A stretch of 64,000 nucleotides of DNA from contig JAFGOB010000170.1 of NCBI GenBank assembly GCA_016926695.1, positions 1 to 64,000 of the forward strand. Reading direction: 5' to 3'. Position numbers and translations under genes: made by a program. Each line of letters begins with the position of its first letter. Positions within the stretch are counted from its first letter, which is position 1. Below the pieces are notes generated by a model. That model made no database searches. It was not told the DNA's origin and worked only from the letters and a program-made list of their open reading frames with translations. Shown here in pieces: positions 18,220-27,696 of the stretch. The stretch comes from Dehalococcoidales bacterium. GTDB lineage: Bacteria; Chloroflexota; Dehalococcoidia; Dehalococcoidales; UBA3254.

Positions 18220-19338
18220 TCAGTCAATAACGACTGCTGCCCTTACAACTTTGCCTGCCGCCGCCTGTTTCATGGCTTCTTCAGCATCCTGAAGTTTGAA
18301 CTTGTGGGAAATTATCTTGTCGAACGGATACCGGTGAATATTCCTTGCCATGAAGTCCAGCACCCTGGGCATTGTCCAGGCTTTATAGTTGGCCGAACCG
18401 ATCAAACGAATGCCTTTATTGATAAACGGTCCCATACTCAACTGGGTGGTAAACGGTCCCACCAAACCGACAGTCAGGTAAGTACCTCCCAGCGAGAGCA
18501 TTTCAAGGCCCTCCGGCACTACCTCAGGGGCGGAAGCAACCACTTCCATGACCAGGCTGGCCCCGTTTCCTCCGGTCAACTGTTTGACCCTTTCGATTCT
18601 GGCCTTGGGAGTGACGTATTCATTATAGTCGATGGTGTAGTCGGCGCCGAAAGAACCGGCCAGCTTCAGCCTCTCAGGAAGTTTATCGATCACTATCACA
18701 CGGGCTGCTCCCATATCCTTGGCCATGGGAGCGGCGTTGAGTCCCAGTCCGCCGGCCCCCTGGATGACGGTGGTAGAACCCATGGGGAATGTAGTTTTAT
18801 GTAAAGCGTATGCTACAGTAGAGGCAGCACAGTCAACATAGACGGCTGCTTCATCCGGAACGGCATCCGGGATTTTATAGATCCACTGTCCCGGACTGAT
18901 GTAATAATATTCGGCGAAAGCACCCTTGAAATGGGGCCAATCGTCGGAAGTAGTACCGGCATGTTTGTGTCTTTCAGGACAGGGAATAGCCGTTTCGTTA
19001 AGGCAGCACGGACATCTTCCGCAGGGCAGGAAATAACACCAGGCAACGCGGTCGCCCTCCTTAAGAGGCTGGCCCATAAAATCGGTTTTGACATTTGAAC
19101 CCAGTTTATAAATCCTGCCTACGAACTCGTGTCCCGCTATCCTGGGTTTCGGTTTCACGCCCGGTTGTGCGCCTCCGAAATCCCCCTTGTACATATGAAT
19201 GTCCGAGCCGCAGATAGAACTCATAGTAATCCTGGCTACTACAGCATCAGGTTCGGGGTCAGGAACAGGGTACTCCCTCATTTCCCAGGGAATGCCGGGA
19301 GCGAAACTGACCATCGCCTTACCTTTTTCACCACTCAT
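18220..19338 (-). CDS. Zinc-dependent alcohol dehydrogenase (MDR family)
   Basis: This is a 372-residue medium-chain dehydrogenase. Catalytic zinc ligands are C43 (SSICGSD) and the H70-E71 pair (AGHEF). The structural zinc lobe is C106, C109, C112, C120. The NAD(P) motif is GAGGLGLNA near residue 195. It oxidises or reduces an alcohol/aldehyde, but the substrate is not predictable. AGGAGAG lies 10 nt before the ATG. The upstream 233 bases are AT-rich and contain a GTATAC hexamer (19415-19420) like those in the GntR operator, but not as a palindrome. Confidence 0.92.
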   Translation of the reverse strand: MSGEKGKAMVSFAPGIPWEMREYPVPDPEPDAVVARITMSSICGSDIHMYKGDFGGAQPGVKPKPRIAGHEFVGRIYKLGSNVKTDFMGQPLKEGDRVAWCYFLPCGRCPCCLNETAIPCPERHKHAGTTSDDWPHFKGAFAEYYYISPGQWIYKIPDAVPDEAAVYVDCAASTVAYALHKTTFPMGSTTVIQGAGGLGLNAAPMAKDMGAARVIVIDKLPERLKLAGSFGADYTIDYNEYVTPKARIERVKQLTGGNGASLVMEVVASAPEVVPEGLEMLSLGGTYLTVGLVGPFTTQLSMGPFINKGIRLIGSANYKAWTMPRVLDFMARNIHRYPFDKIISHKFKLQDAEEAMKQAAAGKVVRAAVVID

Positions 19339-19571
19339 CTTATCTTTCTCTCCTTTTGTTGATTTGAACTTCCCGCTGGCTGCGACCTGTGTCCGGAACG
19401 CAAGTTATTTTCAAGTATACAATATTTTCAATAACAGCGACAGGAACGCTGACGGTATCCTGTAATACCCGGGCGGTGATTGTATAATTTGTATATATTA
19501 TAACAGGGCGATGGAAGAGTTGTACAAACAATCAATGTTACGGGAAGTAACGAAATAGCTGTTACACCACA

Positions 19572-20183
19572 CTAGAACAGATTGCTGATCCTGTCCCAAA
19601 CAATACCGGCGATCTGCATACTGGGAAAGGTAGCATCGATAACCATCCAGCGTTCCTGATCTCTCTTTGCCAGTTGAAGAAAGCCCGTTCTTACCTTCCG
19701 GTGAAAAGAGAGTGTTTCTCCGTCAAAACGGTCTTCTTCTATCTCTGTTTTGCGTGCCAGTCCGCTTTCGGGCGGAATATCCAGCAGGAAGGTTATATCA
19801 GGCACCAGGCCCTGCGACGCCACGCGGTTTATTTCCCGGACGGTATTGAAATCCAGCTCCCTGCCGTAGCTCTGGTAGGCCAGGGTTGAATCCGTATAGC
19901 GGTCGCAGATAACATGCCGTCCAGCTTTCAGCGCCGGAAGAATCACATCAGTTACAAGCTGGCTGCGCGAGGCATTGAAGAGCAACAGCTCGGTCAGGGG
20001 AGAAAGGGGGATATCGCGACCCTGTTTAAGCAGCCGTCTGATGCGTTCTCCTGCCGGCGTACCGCCCGGCTCATGAACAAGCACGGCAGGAATGCCATGG
20101 CCCTTCATTTTTTTAAAAAGGGTCATTGATTGTATACTTTTTCCGCAGCCTTCACCGCCCTCGAAAGTGATGAATAAAGGCAT
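19572..20183 (-). CDS. tmk: Thymidylate kinase
   Basis: This 203-residue enzyme phosphorylates dTMP to dTDP. The Walker A loop is GGEGCGKS, the DRx motif is CDRYTDSTLAYQ with the dTMP-contacting residues, and a lid region (ARKTEIEEDRFD) follows. The loop has Cys-Gly rather than the usual Ala/Thr-Gly before GKS, which is a tolerated variation. It begins 3 bases after the stop of the R3H ATPase gene, so it is in an operon with that gene and pdxS. Confidence 0.95.
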   Translation of the reverse strand: MPLFITFEGGEGCGKSIQSMTLFKKMKGHGIPAVLVHEPGGTPAGERIRRLLKQGRDIPLSPLTELLLFNASRSQLVTDVILPALKAGRHVICDRYTDSTLAYQSYGRELDFNTVREINRVASQGLVPDITFLLDIPPESGLARKTEIEEDRFDGETLSFHRKVRTGFLQLAKRDQERWMVIDATFPSMQIAGIVWDRISNLF

Positions 20184-20186
20184 ATA

Positions 20187-21710
20187 TCAGGTTTTAGCTC
20201 CTTGACGGAAAATGCGTACTCTTCTATTAGGGTCTTTACCTGTGCTGTCCGACGGCAGGTCGCTTTGTTCCGCCACCAGATGCTGGAGCCGGCGAATATA
20301 GGCGCTCTGCGGCCTGAGCTCGATAATCTGTCCGCCGCTGAGTACTTGATTAACGGCAGTCTCTGCTTCTTCAAGCGCTGATGAAACAGGATTCCTGCGA
20401 CGCTCGGACGGATAAATAGTATTAAGAAGCTGGCGGATCTGGTTGGGCGTATTACTTTTCAGTACATAAATGGGAATACTGGCCGCTTCTGCATCGATAA
20501 TTTTCTGAGGCCTGTTGCGGTAATAGGCTTTGGATGTGACAAAAATACTGGCATTACCGGGATTGTTAACGAGATCCAGGCTGATCTGCATATCTCTGGC
20601 CATTTGTTCCAGTCTGGCGCGGTTTACCCCGAAGAGATAAATCCTGGGCTGTTTTTCCTCACCCTTTTTTTTGCCTTTAGCTCCGACTTTTTTCTCAGGG
20701 GCGGATAGAGTCTCCCTGGCGATGCGAACTTCTCCGTTTGCATCCAGCCAGCGTATTTCAGCGTCGAGGGGACTGCCGCGCAGCATTGAATCCACCGCTT
20801 CAGCCACATCCGCCTGGATGGCTACCCGGTCCCTGTCCTGTATTTCAACAACGCTGTTAAAGGTGGGGGGGGCCATGCGTTCCAGTATAGACTTTTGCGT
20901 GCCGCGGCGTTTGGCCTCTTCATCACTGAGGGTAACGGTCTGTATTCCGCCGACCAGATCGGACAGGGTGGGATTGATGACCAGGTTTTCCAGGGTATTG
21001 CCGTGAGCAGTACCTATCAACTGTACACCGCGTTCAGCGATAGTACGTGCTGCGCGGGCTTCCAGCTCAGTGCCGATCTCATCGATGACAATAACCTCCG
21101 GCATATGGTTTTCGACGGCTTCAATCATCACGGCATGCTGCAAAGAAGGGGTGGGCACCTGCATACGGCGGGCATGCCCGATTCCCGGATGGGGTATATC
21201 GCCGTCGCCGGCGATCTCGTTGGAGGTATCTACAATCACTACTCTTTTATGAATATCATCCGCAAGTACCCTGGCTACTTCGCGCAGCATGGTAGTCTTG
21301 CCCACGCCGGGCCGCCCCATCAGAAGCACGCTTCTGCCGGATTCGACCAGGTCCTGAATGATATTTATGGTCCCGTAGATGGCCCTGCCGACGCGGCAGG
21401 TCAGACCCACGATAGTACCTTTGCGGTTGCGGATAGCGGAAATGCGGTGGAGAGTGCGCGGTATACCGGCGCGGTTATCTTCACCGAAACTGCCGATGCG
21501 GGAAACAACGTATTCCAGGTCAAGCTCGTTTACTTCCCTGGGAATCAGCGTCATCTCCCGGCTGAAAAAACGGGCCTCAGGCGGTCGGCCCTGGTCCATT
21601 ATTACTTCTACCAGTTCACTTATATCCGGTTGCAATTGTAAGGGCTGTAAAATGTCTGCGGGTAAGATATTGATCAAGGCATCAAGATTGTCGGTAATTA
21701 CCTTCTGCAA
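20187..21710 (-). CDS. R3H-domain ATPase (Ycf45/SpoIIIAA-like)
   Basis: This 507-residue protein has a secretion-ATPase-like AAA core. Walker A is GRPGVGKTT and Walker B is [11 protein letters not shown], followed by [13 protein letters not shown] basic Lys-rich linker (about 340-360) leads to a C-terminal nucleic-acid-binding region with an R3H signature, RRLQH. Homologues occur in chloroplasts, cyanobacteria, Chloroflexi and, as SpoIIIAA, in sporeformers. The cellular role is unclear, possibly RNA or DNA handling. TTG at 21710 is 5 nt after GGAGG and no better start exists. It is followed by tmk after 3 bases and preceded by pdxS after 15. Confidence 0.88.
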   Translation of the reverse strand: MQKVITDNLDALINILPADILQPLQLQPDISELVEVIMDQGRPPEARFFSREMTLIPREVNELDLEYVVSRIGSFGEDNRAGIPRTLHRISAIRNRKGTIVGLTCRVGRAIYGTINIIQDLVESGRSVLLMGRPGVGKTTMLREVARVLADDIHKRVVIVDTSNEIAGDGDIPHPGIGHARRMQVPTPSLQHAVMIEAVENHMPEVIVIDEIGTELEARAARTIAERGVQLIGTAHGNTLENLVINPTLSDLVGGIQTVTLSDEEAKRRGTQKSILERMAPPTFNSVVEIQDRDRVAIQADVAEAVDSMLRGSPLDAEIRWLDANGEVRIARETLSAPEKKVGAKGKKKGEEKQPRIYLFGVNRARLEQMARDMQISLDLVNNPGNASIFVTSKAYYRNRPQKIIDAEAASIPIYVLKSNTPNQIRQLLNTIYPSERRRNPVSSALEEAETAVNQVLSGGQIIELRPQSAYIRRLQHLVAEQSDLPSDSTGKDPNRRVRIFRQGAKT

Positions 21711-21725
21711 AATGACCTCCGCAAC

Positions 21726-22607
21726 CTACCATCCTCTGTTAGCCAGTATTTCATCGGCTGGGATTTGCTTGATGTCAAGACCGGGCATAGCTTCGCCCAG
21801 GTTTTTGGATACAGAGGCGATGATTTTTGGGTCTTTGTAATGTGTTGTAGCTTTCACAATAGCCTTAGCCCTGGAAGAGGGGTCCTGAGATTTGAATATG
21901 CCTGAACCGACAAATATGCCGTCTGATCCCAGTTGCATCATAAGCGCAGCATCCGCGGGAGTGGCTATGCCGCCGGCCGCGAAGTTCACCACGGGTAATT
22001 TACCAGTCTTGTGGACCTCTTCCAAAACGGCGAAGGGCGCTCCCATTTCTTTGGCGGCAGACATCAGCTCTTCTTGAGGAAGGTAGACTACCTTGCGTAT
22101 ACCGTCCATAACGGACCGCATATGCCTGACGGCTTCGACGATATTGCCCGTACCTGCTTCTCCCTTGGTACGGATCATAGCTGCGCCTTCGCCTATCCGG
22201 CGCAGGGCTTCGCCCAGATCCCTGCAACCGCAGACGAAAGGCACCTTGAAATCATGTTTCCAGACATGAAAGTTCTCATCTGCCGGAGTCAGGACCTCCG
22301 ACTCATCGATGAAGTCAACGCCGAGGGCTTCAAGAGCCTGGGCTTCAACAAAATGACCGATACGGCATTTGGCCATGACGGGTATCGAGACAACCTTCAT
22401 AATCGCTTCAACAACGGACAGGTCTGCCATACGGGCAACTCCTCCTGCGGCGCGAATATCGGCAGGCACTCTTTCCAGCGCCATCACGGCGCAAGCTCCG
22501 GCGTCTTCGGCTATTTTGGCATGCTCGGGTGTGACAACATCCATTATCACTCCCCCTTTAAGCATCTGCGCCAGGCCGGTTTTGACCTTCCATGTCCCGC
22601 TTTCCAT
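21726..22607 (-). CDS. pdxS: Pyridoxal 5'-phosphate synthase subunit PdxS
   Basis: This is the 293-residue (beta/alpha)8 synthase subunit of DXP-independent vitamin B6 synthesis. Key residues visible are D23 (GVIMDV), K80 ([10 protein letters not shown]) that forms the ribose 5-phosphate adduct, and K148 ([10 protein letters not shown]). It normally needs ammonia from the glutaminase PdxT, which is usually the next gene. Here the downstream gene is the R3H ATPase and no pdxT lies in the window. ATG at 22607 follows AGGGGA. Confidence 0.96.
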   Translation of the reverse strand: MESGTWKVKTGLAQMLKGGVIMDVVTPEHAKIAEDAGACAVMALERVPADIRAAGGVARMADLSVVEAIMKVVSIPVMAKCRIGHFVEAQALEALGVDFIDESEVLTPADENFHVWKHDFKVPFVCGCRDLGEALRRIGEGAAMIRTKGEAGTGNIVEAVRHMRSVMDGIRKVVYLPQEELMSAAKEMGAPFAVLEEVHKTGKLPVVNFAAGGIATPADAALMMQLGSDGIFVGSGIFKSQDPSSRAKAIVKATTHYKDPKIIASVSKNLGEAMPGLDIKQIPADEILANRGW

Positions 22608-22786
22608 CTCGATAATCCCCTATTTATTGAAACTATATTACTCAAAATAATTCTACTATTGTTGGTACGGATTATCAACCTGCTCCGGCTTATCTTTTAT
22701 CCTGTTCTACCCGGACCGGCCCTTTTCAAGACGGCGCCGCCAGTCCGGGTTTGAATGGAGAAGGGTATCCTGATCCGGGGGCGGCG

Positions 22787-23614
22787 CTACAGGCTGTTTT
22801 GCGCTGTTTTACCTGCGGACGACATTTTAGGAAAAAGCTTAAAGGCATTAAGTGTAGTTTGCCGGGCTGTTTCTTCGGGCGGCACCTGTTGAATCTCTGA
22901 GAGTACTGCCAGGGTTTCGAGGGTGTATGACGGCTCATTCCTCTTTCCCCTTTTCTTTTGAGGAGGAAGGAAAGGGCAATCGGTCTCAATCAAAAGCCTG
23001 TCCAGGGGCAAATGACTGATGGTCTCTCTCAGTGCCCGTGAAGACGGATACCCGATATAGGACCCCAGAGAGAGATAAAATCCCATCTTCAAATATTCCT
23101 CTGCCGTTTCGTAATCCAGGTTAAAGCAGTGAATAACGCCCGGAGGGTCTTGCCGCATTGATGCAAATGAGCCGGTCCATTTTTCCAGAATGGGCAGGAT
23201 TGTTTCCCGTGCCTGACGGCAGTGGATGACAACGGGCAAGCCCGCTTTCCGGGCTACTTCCAGTTGCCATTGCAAGGCCCGTAACTGGTCCTCATGCGGT
23301 GCGGAGTTACGGTAGAAGTCCAGCCCGGTTTCACCGATTGCTACCACACGGGGATGTCCGGCCAGTTCATATAAAGCCTGTATGTCTTGAGAGTCTATTC
23401 CCTCTGACTCCTGGGGATGGATGCCAATGCCTGCCAGCACGCAGGGGTACTTTTCAGCCAGTTCAACAGCCCTGCGGTTTGATTCCATGTTAATGCCGAT
23501 GGTTACGATAGCGGTTACCCCGTTTTCCAATGCCTTTTTGATAACCTCTTCCCGGTCATTATCGAATTCAGGCATGTCAAGGTGGGCATGGGTGTCGATT
23601 ATTTCGATAGTCAA
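22787..23614 (-). CDS. tatD: TatD-family metal-dependent DNase
   Basis: This 275-residue TIM-barrel hydrolase has metal ligands in the N-terminal IDTHAHLD, GETGLD, VIHCRQA and the late ETDCPFLPP motifs, all typical of TatD/YcfH enzymes that trim DNA 3' ends. The start is TTG at 23614, 8 nt after AAAGGAA. The C-terminal FKLFPKM... tail is normal. It is probably monocistronic, and the 179 bases to pdxS downstream hold no clear feature. Confidence 0.93.
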   Translation of the reverse strand: MTIEIIDTHAHLDMPEFDNDREEVIKKALENGVTAIVTIGINMESNRRAVELAEKYPCVLAGIGIHPQESEGIDSQDIQALYELAGHPRVVAIGETGLDFYRNSAPHEDQLRALQWQLEVARKAGLPVVIHCRQARETILPILEKWTGSFASMRQDPPGVIHCFNLDYETAEEYLKMGFYLSLGSYIGYPSSRALRETISHLPLDRLLIETDCPFLPPQKKRGKRNEPSYTLETLAVLSEIQQVPPEETARQTTLNAFKLFPKMSSAGKTAQNSL

Positions 23615-23666
23615 TATCTGAGTTCCTTTCCAGCGGAGATATTTTTTCAGACTATTTCCATAATAA

Positions 23667-23699
23667 CAGACTTGGACTGATAATATCAGTCCAAGTCTG
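23667..23699. terminator. Perfect 14-bp hairpin
   Basis: CAGACTTGGACTGA (23667-23680) and its complement (23686-23699) flank a 5-nt loop. It lies 70 bases past the stop of the small membrane protein gene (minus strand) and upstream of tatD. T-rich sequence follows on the minus strand. Confidence 0.6.
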
Positions 23700-23768
23700 C
23701 CGGTTTTAAGACAGGCAATAGCGGCTGCTGTTCGCGAAGGCAGGGAAGAGAATTAGTAGGGGGACTAA

Positions 23769-24170
23769 TTATATGGAAGAAGATGGCGGAACAATGTTTC
23801 CGTGGAACAGCGGTTTATTCCTGTCGAACTCATATCTGGATATTGCGACAAATACTATGGATATAATCCCCAGGGGACAGGCCCAGAGGGTCAGCGATGC
23901 GGCGATGGACCCGGCCAGAGCCATTCCCCAGGTCTTTTTCAAGAGGGAGAATATTCCGCCCGCGAGAGCCAGCAGACTGATGATAAACAGAGGGGTGAAT
24001 ATTACCATCCATACCATCAATGCTGAAAGGCCCTGTCCGGAGTAGTGATCATAAGAGTCCGAGAAGAACGCTCCTATTAGAAAAGCGGACAATATACCGC
24101 CAACCAAACTTAAAGAACCAACGACAATATTAAGTATACCGGCCACCGTCGGCATCCATTTTGTATCCAT
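23769..24170 (-). CDS. Small multi-pass membrane protein (DUF4064-like)
   Basis: This 133-residue protein has three or four hydrophobic helices: about 8-33, 50-72 and 82-108. Short loops separate them, and charged SRYEFDRN precedes a disordered C-terminus. The pattern resembles DUF4064-type small membrane proteins. ATG at 24170 follows GGAGGGATATT. The function is unknown, and it is monocistronic and divergent from the recombinase gene. Confidence 0.75.
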   Translation of the reverse strand: MDTKWMPTVAGILNIVVGSLSLVGGILSAFLIGAFFSDSYDHYSGQGLSALMVWMVIFTPLFIISLLALAGGIFSLLKKTWGMALAGSIAASLTLWACPLGIISIVFVAISRYEFDRNKPLFHGNIVPPSSSI

Positions 24171-24296
24171 AATATCCCTCCAGTTTATTATAATCCCTGA
24201 ACGTAGAAATTGTTGATCCCGTCGATAGAGACGGTTTAGCTTTTTACAATAAGTTATGTTAAAATGAATTGATTCTAAAAACCGATGTGGAGAAGT

Positions 24297-25211
24297 ATGA
24301 GAGAGAATATTGAAAACTTTCTAAAGTATCTGACGGTTGAAAAAGGGTTTTCGAAAAATACTGAAGAAGCCTATCGAAACGATCTCTATCAGCTTGAGAA
24401 CTTTGTGGAAGAACAGGCCAGAAAGCAGGGTGAAGTACCGAGCTGGAATAGTTTCGGGCGACAGGAGATGCTGAACTACATGCTTGATCTCAAGGAAAAG
24501 CGGTACGCCTCGACCACCCTGGCCCGGAAGATAGCCGCTGCCAAGTCGTTCTTCAAATTTATGAACGAGGAGCATCAGGTTGAGCACAATCCCACGGATA
24601 ATATCGCCTCGTTAAGAGTGGGAAGAGCGTTGCCGAAACCCATTTCCGTGGAGCAGGCACGACGGCTGCTGGAAGAACCGGCAAAAAAGGAGGCGACCCC
24701 GGAAACCAAACGAGATAAAGCCATGCTGGAACTTTTATACGCCAGCGGGATGCGGGTAAGCGAGCTGGTGTCTTTGAACCTGGGAGATATCGATTTTTCC
24801 GGTGGGTATGTTCGCTGTACTGGCAAAGGCAGCAAAGAACGTATGATACCCATTTATAACCGGGCCGTCATTTGCATCCAGGAGTATGTAAAGGAAGCCC
24901 GTCCGCAAATAGTCCAGAACAAGATCGATGAAAAAGCCCTGTTCGTAAATGTACGCGGTGAAAGATTGACCCGCCAGGGCTTATGGCAAATATTAAAGGG
25001 CTATGCCAGGGCCGCGAACATCGAGTCGGAAGTGACGCCGCATACTTTACGGCACAGCTTCGCCACCCATATGTTGAACGGCGGAGCGGACTTACGCATG
25101 GTACAGGAACTGCTGGGACATGCCAATATTTCTACCACACAGGTCTATACTCATCTGACATCGGAACACGTAAAACGGACATACGAAAAATCTCATCCAA
25201 GAGCGAAATAG
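24297..25211 (+). CDS. Tyrosine recombinase of the XerC/XerD type
   Basis: The 304-residue protein has an N-terminal SAM-like core-binding domain (about 1-85, FLKYLTVEKGFSKNTEEAY). Its C-terminal catalytic domain has the full pentad: Arg in GMRVSEL, Lys in GKGSKER, His-Arg in HTLRHSFATHML, His in LLGHANIS and Tyr in TTQVYTH. Length and motifs fit a chromosome-dimer-resolving Xer protein. No dif site or mobile element is visible nearby, so it is not obviously an integrase. ATG at 24297 follows GGAGAAG. An earlier in-frame ATG at 24285 lacks a ribosome site. Confidence 0.93.
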   Translation: MRENIENFLKYLTVEKGFSKNTEEAYRNDLYQLENFVEEQARKQGEVPSWNSFGRQEMLNYMLDLKEKRYASTTLARKIAAAKSFFKFMNEEHQVEHNPTDNIASLRVGRALPKPISVEQARRLLEEPAKKEATPETKRDKAMLELLYASGMRVSELVSLNLGDIDFSGGYVRCTGKGSKERMIPIYNRAVICIQEYVKEARPQIVQNKIDEKALFVNVRGERLTRQGLWQILKGYARAANIESEVTPHTLRHSFATHMLNGGADLRMVQELLGHANISTTQVYTHLTSEHVKRTYEKSHPRAK

Positions 25212-25221
25212 GAGGTAATCC

Positions 25222-25506
25222 GTGCCTTATAAATCAAGAAAAAAACGCCGTAATATTTCACCGAATCACGTTTCGGTTACTGCCTCAACAGGTGTTAGTG
25301 AAAATATAACCAGTACAGCCAGCAACCACCGTTCAGCCAGCGATAACCGTCCAGTCAGGATCCATCCTGATTTCAGCAGCTCTCCCCGAATGTCAACAGC
25401 AATGGAGCCTGTTAAGACTAATTTTTTATATGAGCTAAAATGGATTACCCTGGTTACGGTGATTGTCGCGGCATTGCTGGTAGCGGCATATTATGCTTTC
25501 AGGTAA
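25222..25506 (+). CDS. Small single-pass membrane protein, unknown function
   Basis: This 94-residue protein starts at a GTG 6 nt after GGAGG. It begins with a basic segment (KSRKKRR), continues with a Ser/Thr/Asn-rich disordered stretch, and ends in one C-terminal membrane helix (WITLVTVIVAALLVAAYYAF). Such a tail-anchored layout suggests a scaffold with its basic N-terminus in the cytoplasm. It sits 10 bases after the Xer gene and 29 bases before pcm. I do not recognise a family. Confidence 0.75.
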   Translation: MPYKSRKKRRNISPNHVSVTASTGVSENITSTASNHRSASDNRPVRIHPDFSSSPRMSTAMEPVKTNFLYELKWITLVTVIVAALLVAAYYAFR

Positions 25507-25535
25507 TCGGCTATTGTCCTGCATCCGGTACAGAC

Positions 25536-26177
25536 ATGGATTTCGCTGCTGCAAGATCGCAACTTATAGACAAGCTCAAGTCTGAAATCAAAGATCGGCG
25601 CGTGCTCGAGGTAATGGGGCATATTCCGCGGGAACGTTTTGTGCCGGCCCGTTTACGGAATAGCGCCTATCAAGACGAGCCGTTGCCTATCGGCAACGGT
25701 CAGACCATTTCACAACCTCTTATTATCGCTATGATGACCCAGGCTCTTGAACTGAATGGCGATGAAAAAGTGCTTGAGATCGGGACAGGGAGCGGTTACC
25801 AGGCGGCTATTTTAGCTGAATTGTGCCGGGAAGTAGTTACTACCGAACGCATTCCCACCCTGGCTGAATCCGCCGCAAGAATACTGGCCGAACTAGGCTA
25901 CAGTAATGTAAAAGTCCTTCCTGCCGGTCTCGATCTGGGCTGGAAGCCGGAATCCCCTTACGACGGAATAATTGTAACTGCCGGTTCACCCCGCATTTCC
26001 GATGTCTTGCTGGAGCAACTGGCTGAAGGCGGAAAGCTGGTGATACCGGTAGGTTCTTATGAAATCCAGCAACTTTACCAGGTCACCAAATTTAAAGAGA
26101 GGAATATCACCAGAGATCTCGGGGGGTGCCGTTTCGTTCCTTTGATAGGCAAAGATGGCTGGGCAGAACGGTATTAA
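25536..26177 (+). CDS. pcm: Protein-L-isoaspartate O-methyltransferase
   Basis: This 213-residue SAM-dependent enzyme repairs isoaspartyl residues in aged proteins. Motifs are PLPIGNGQTISQP (substrate loop), VLEIGTGSGYQAAIL (SAM motif I), and GGKLVIPVG near the end. The frame is open back to 25440, overlapping the small membrane protein gene in another frame. The ATG at 25536 is the family-typical N-terminus and leaves a 29-base gap, so it is preferred. Confidence 0.94.
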   Translation: MDFAAARSQLIDKLKSEIKDRRVLEVMGHIPRERFVPARLRNSAYQDEPLPIGNGQTISQPLIIAMMTQALELNGDEKVLEIGTGSGYQAAILAELCREVVTTERIPTLAESAARILAELGYSNVKVLPAGLDLGWKPESPYDGIIVTAGSPRISDVLLEQLAEGGKLVIPVGSYEIQQLYQVTKFKERNITRDLGGCRFVPLIGKDGWAERY

Positions 26178-26200
26178 TGAAAATAAACGCGTAAAAACAT

Positions 26201-26896
26201 ATGAAACAGGTGATACGTCCCGAGATTACGGTTGTCATCGAGTTGCTGAAGAAGCAATACGGCATCCGGGAGATGCAACCTCATAATGATCCTTTAGCTG
26301 AGCTGGTACGTACTATATTGTCTCAAAACACCTCTGATGCCAATTCACACCCGGCTTTCAAAGCCCTGCGGGAGAAGTTTCCCGGCTTTGATCAAATGCT
26401 GGAAGCTCCCCTGGAAGAAATAGAACGGCCTATCAGAGGCGGGGGGCTGGCAAGGATAAAGGCGCAACGTATTCGCGAAACCCTGCGGGAAATAAAGAGA
26501 AAACAGGGAAATCTGGACCTGGAATTCCTGAAAAACATGCCGGTGGAGCGGGCGCGCGAGTGGCTGGTTGATTTACCCGGTGTGGGCTATAAAACCGCCA
26601 GTTGTGTATTGCTTTTTGCTTTCGGCAGTCCGGTTATGCCGGTAGATACTCATATTTTTCGCGTTACAAAGAGGCTGGGACTGATTGGAGAGGGTATTTC
26701 TCTAGTAGAAGCCCATATCAGACTGAATGAAATAGTCCCGCCGGCGGATGTTTACGAATTTCATGTTTTAACGATAGAACACGGCCGCCGGACGTGTATA
26801 GCCCGCAGACCGCGCTGCGCATCATGTGTCCTGAACGAAGTCTGCCGAGAATGCCAGCTTTCCCAGCGATGCGTAAAAGAAGATGGAGAGGACTGA
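26201..26896 (+). CDS. nth: Endonuclease III-family DNA glycosylase
   Basis: This 231-residue HhH-GPD glycosylase has the helix-hairpin-helix LVDLPGVGYKTAS carrying the catalytic Lys, the catalytic Asp in PVDTHIFRV, and a 4Fe-4S motif C-x6-C-x2-C-x5-C (from CIARRPRC to VLNEVC). It removes oxidised pyrimidines and nicks abasic sites. A few residues past the cluster extend the C-terminus with two more Cys (CRECQLSQRC), so ligand choice could vary. It lies 23 bases after pcm and directly precedes birA. Confidence 0.93.
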   Translation: MKQVIRPEITVVIELLKKQYGIREMQPHNDPLAELVRTILSQNTSDANSHPAFKALREKFPGFDQMLEAPLEEIERPIRGGGLARIKAQRIRETLREIKRKQGNLDLEFLKNMPVERAREWLVDLPGVGYKTASCVLLFAFGSPVMPVDTHIFRVTKRLGLIGEGISLVEAHIRLNEIVPPADVYEFHVLTIEHGRRTCIARRPRCASCVLNEVCRECQLSQRCVKEDGED

Positions 26897-26897
26897 A

Positions 26898-27674
26898 ATG
26901 CCGGAATCAACTTTATCACCTGAAATGATTTCAAGTGATTTAAAAACCCGCTTCGTCGGACAACGGGTAATATACTTCCGGTCCCTGGACTCAACCATGG
27001 ATGCGGCCAGAAGAGAGGCACAATGGGGGGCGGAGGCCGGTACGGTAATTGTCACCGACGAACAGGTCTCAGGCAGGGGGAGACTTCAACGCACCTGGCT
27101 GTCACCCCAGGGATCGCTGGCTTTTTCCTTGATCCTGCGGCCGAATATCGAATATATCTATTATATGATAATGCTGGCTTCAGTGGCCGTATGCCGGGGC
27201 ATAGAGACGGCAACGGGTTTACAGTGCCAGATCAAGTGGCCGAATGATATCCTGATCAATGAAAAGAAGGTCAGCGGGATCCTGATAGAAAACGATATCA
27301 GAAAAAATACTCTCAGCTATGTTATTATAGGGATCGGGATCAATGTCAACGTACGTATATCCGATTATCCGGAGATAGCGGCTTTTGCCACCAGTTTATC
27401 AGACCATCTTGAGCAGGAGGTATCCCGACTGGAAGTTATCCGGCAGGTGCTGGTCAATATTGACGGTCTTTACGGGTCGATGCCGGAGAATGATTTCATC
27501 CAGCAAGAATGGAAAAATCGCCTGAGCACCCTGGGGCAAAACGTGGAAATCAAACAGGGGAACAGGTGGTGCAGAGGAATAGCTGAGAACGTTACCAGAG
27601 ATGGAGGGCTTGTCATCCGTCAGAAAGACGGAAGGTCCGTCAAGGTAATTTCGGGTGATATAGTATTAAGATGA
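26898..27674 (+). CDS. birA: Biotin--[acetyl-CoA-carboxylase] ligase
   Basis: This 258-residue enzyme attaches biotin to biotin carboxyl carrier protein. The biotinyl-AMP loop is SGRGRLQRTWLSP, the catalytic-lysine segment is IKWPNDILIN followed by KKVSGIL, and a short C-terminal SH3-like domain (GQNVEIKQGN...) ends it. There is no N-terminal DNA-binding domain, so it should not act as a repressor. ATG at 26898 follows GGAGAGGA and abuts the nth stop. The earlier in-frame ATG at 26883 overlaps nth. Confidence 0.94.
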   Translation: MPESTLSPEMISSDLKTRFVGQRVIYFRSLDSTMDAARREAQWGAEAGTVIVTDEQVSGRGRLQRTWLSPQGSLAFSLILRPNIEYIYYMIMLASVAVCRGIETATGLQCQIKWPNDILINEKKVSGILIENDIRKNTLSYVIIGIGINVNVRISDYPEIAAFATSLSDHLEQEVSRLEVIRQVLVNIDGLYGSMPENDFIQQEWKNRLSTLGQNVEIKQGNRWCRGIAENVTRDGGLVIRQKDGRSVKVISGDIVLR

Positions 27675-27696
27675 ATGCATCATTAAAAAACAGGAT

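Noticed and set aside
18205..18804. Plus-strand open frame of 199 codons
   Set aside because: Antisense shadow of the zinc alcohol dehydrogenase; composition follows the other strand's codons.
20895..22754. Long plus-strand frames (248 and 247 codons) opposite the R3H ATPase and pdxS
   Set aside because: The minus-strand proteins are conserved throughout. The plus frames show no family features.
24297..25211. Xer-type recombinase as sign of an integrated element
   Set aside because: No att-like repeats, phage genes or atypical composition nearby. Length and motifs fit housekeeping XerC/XerD.
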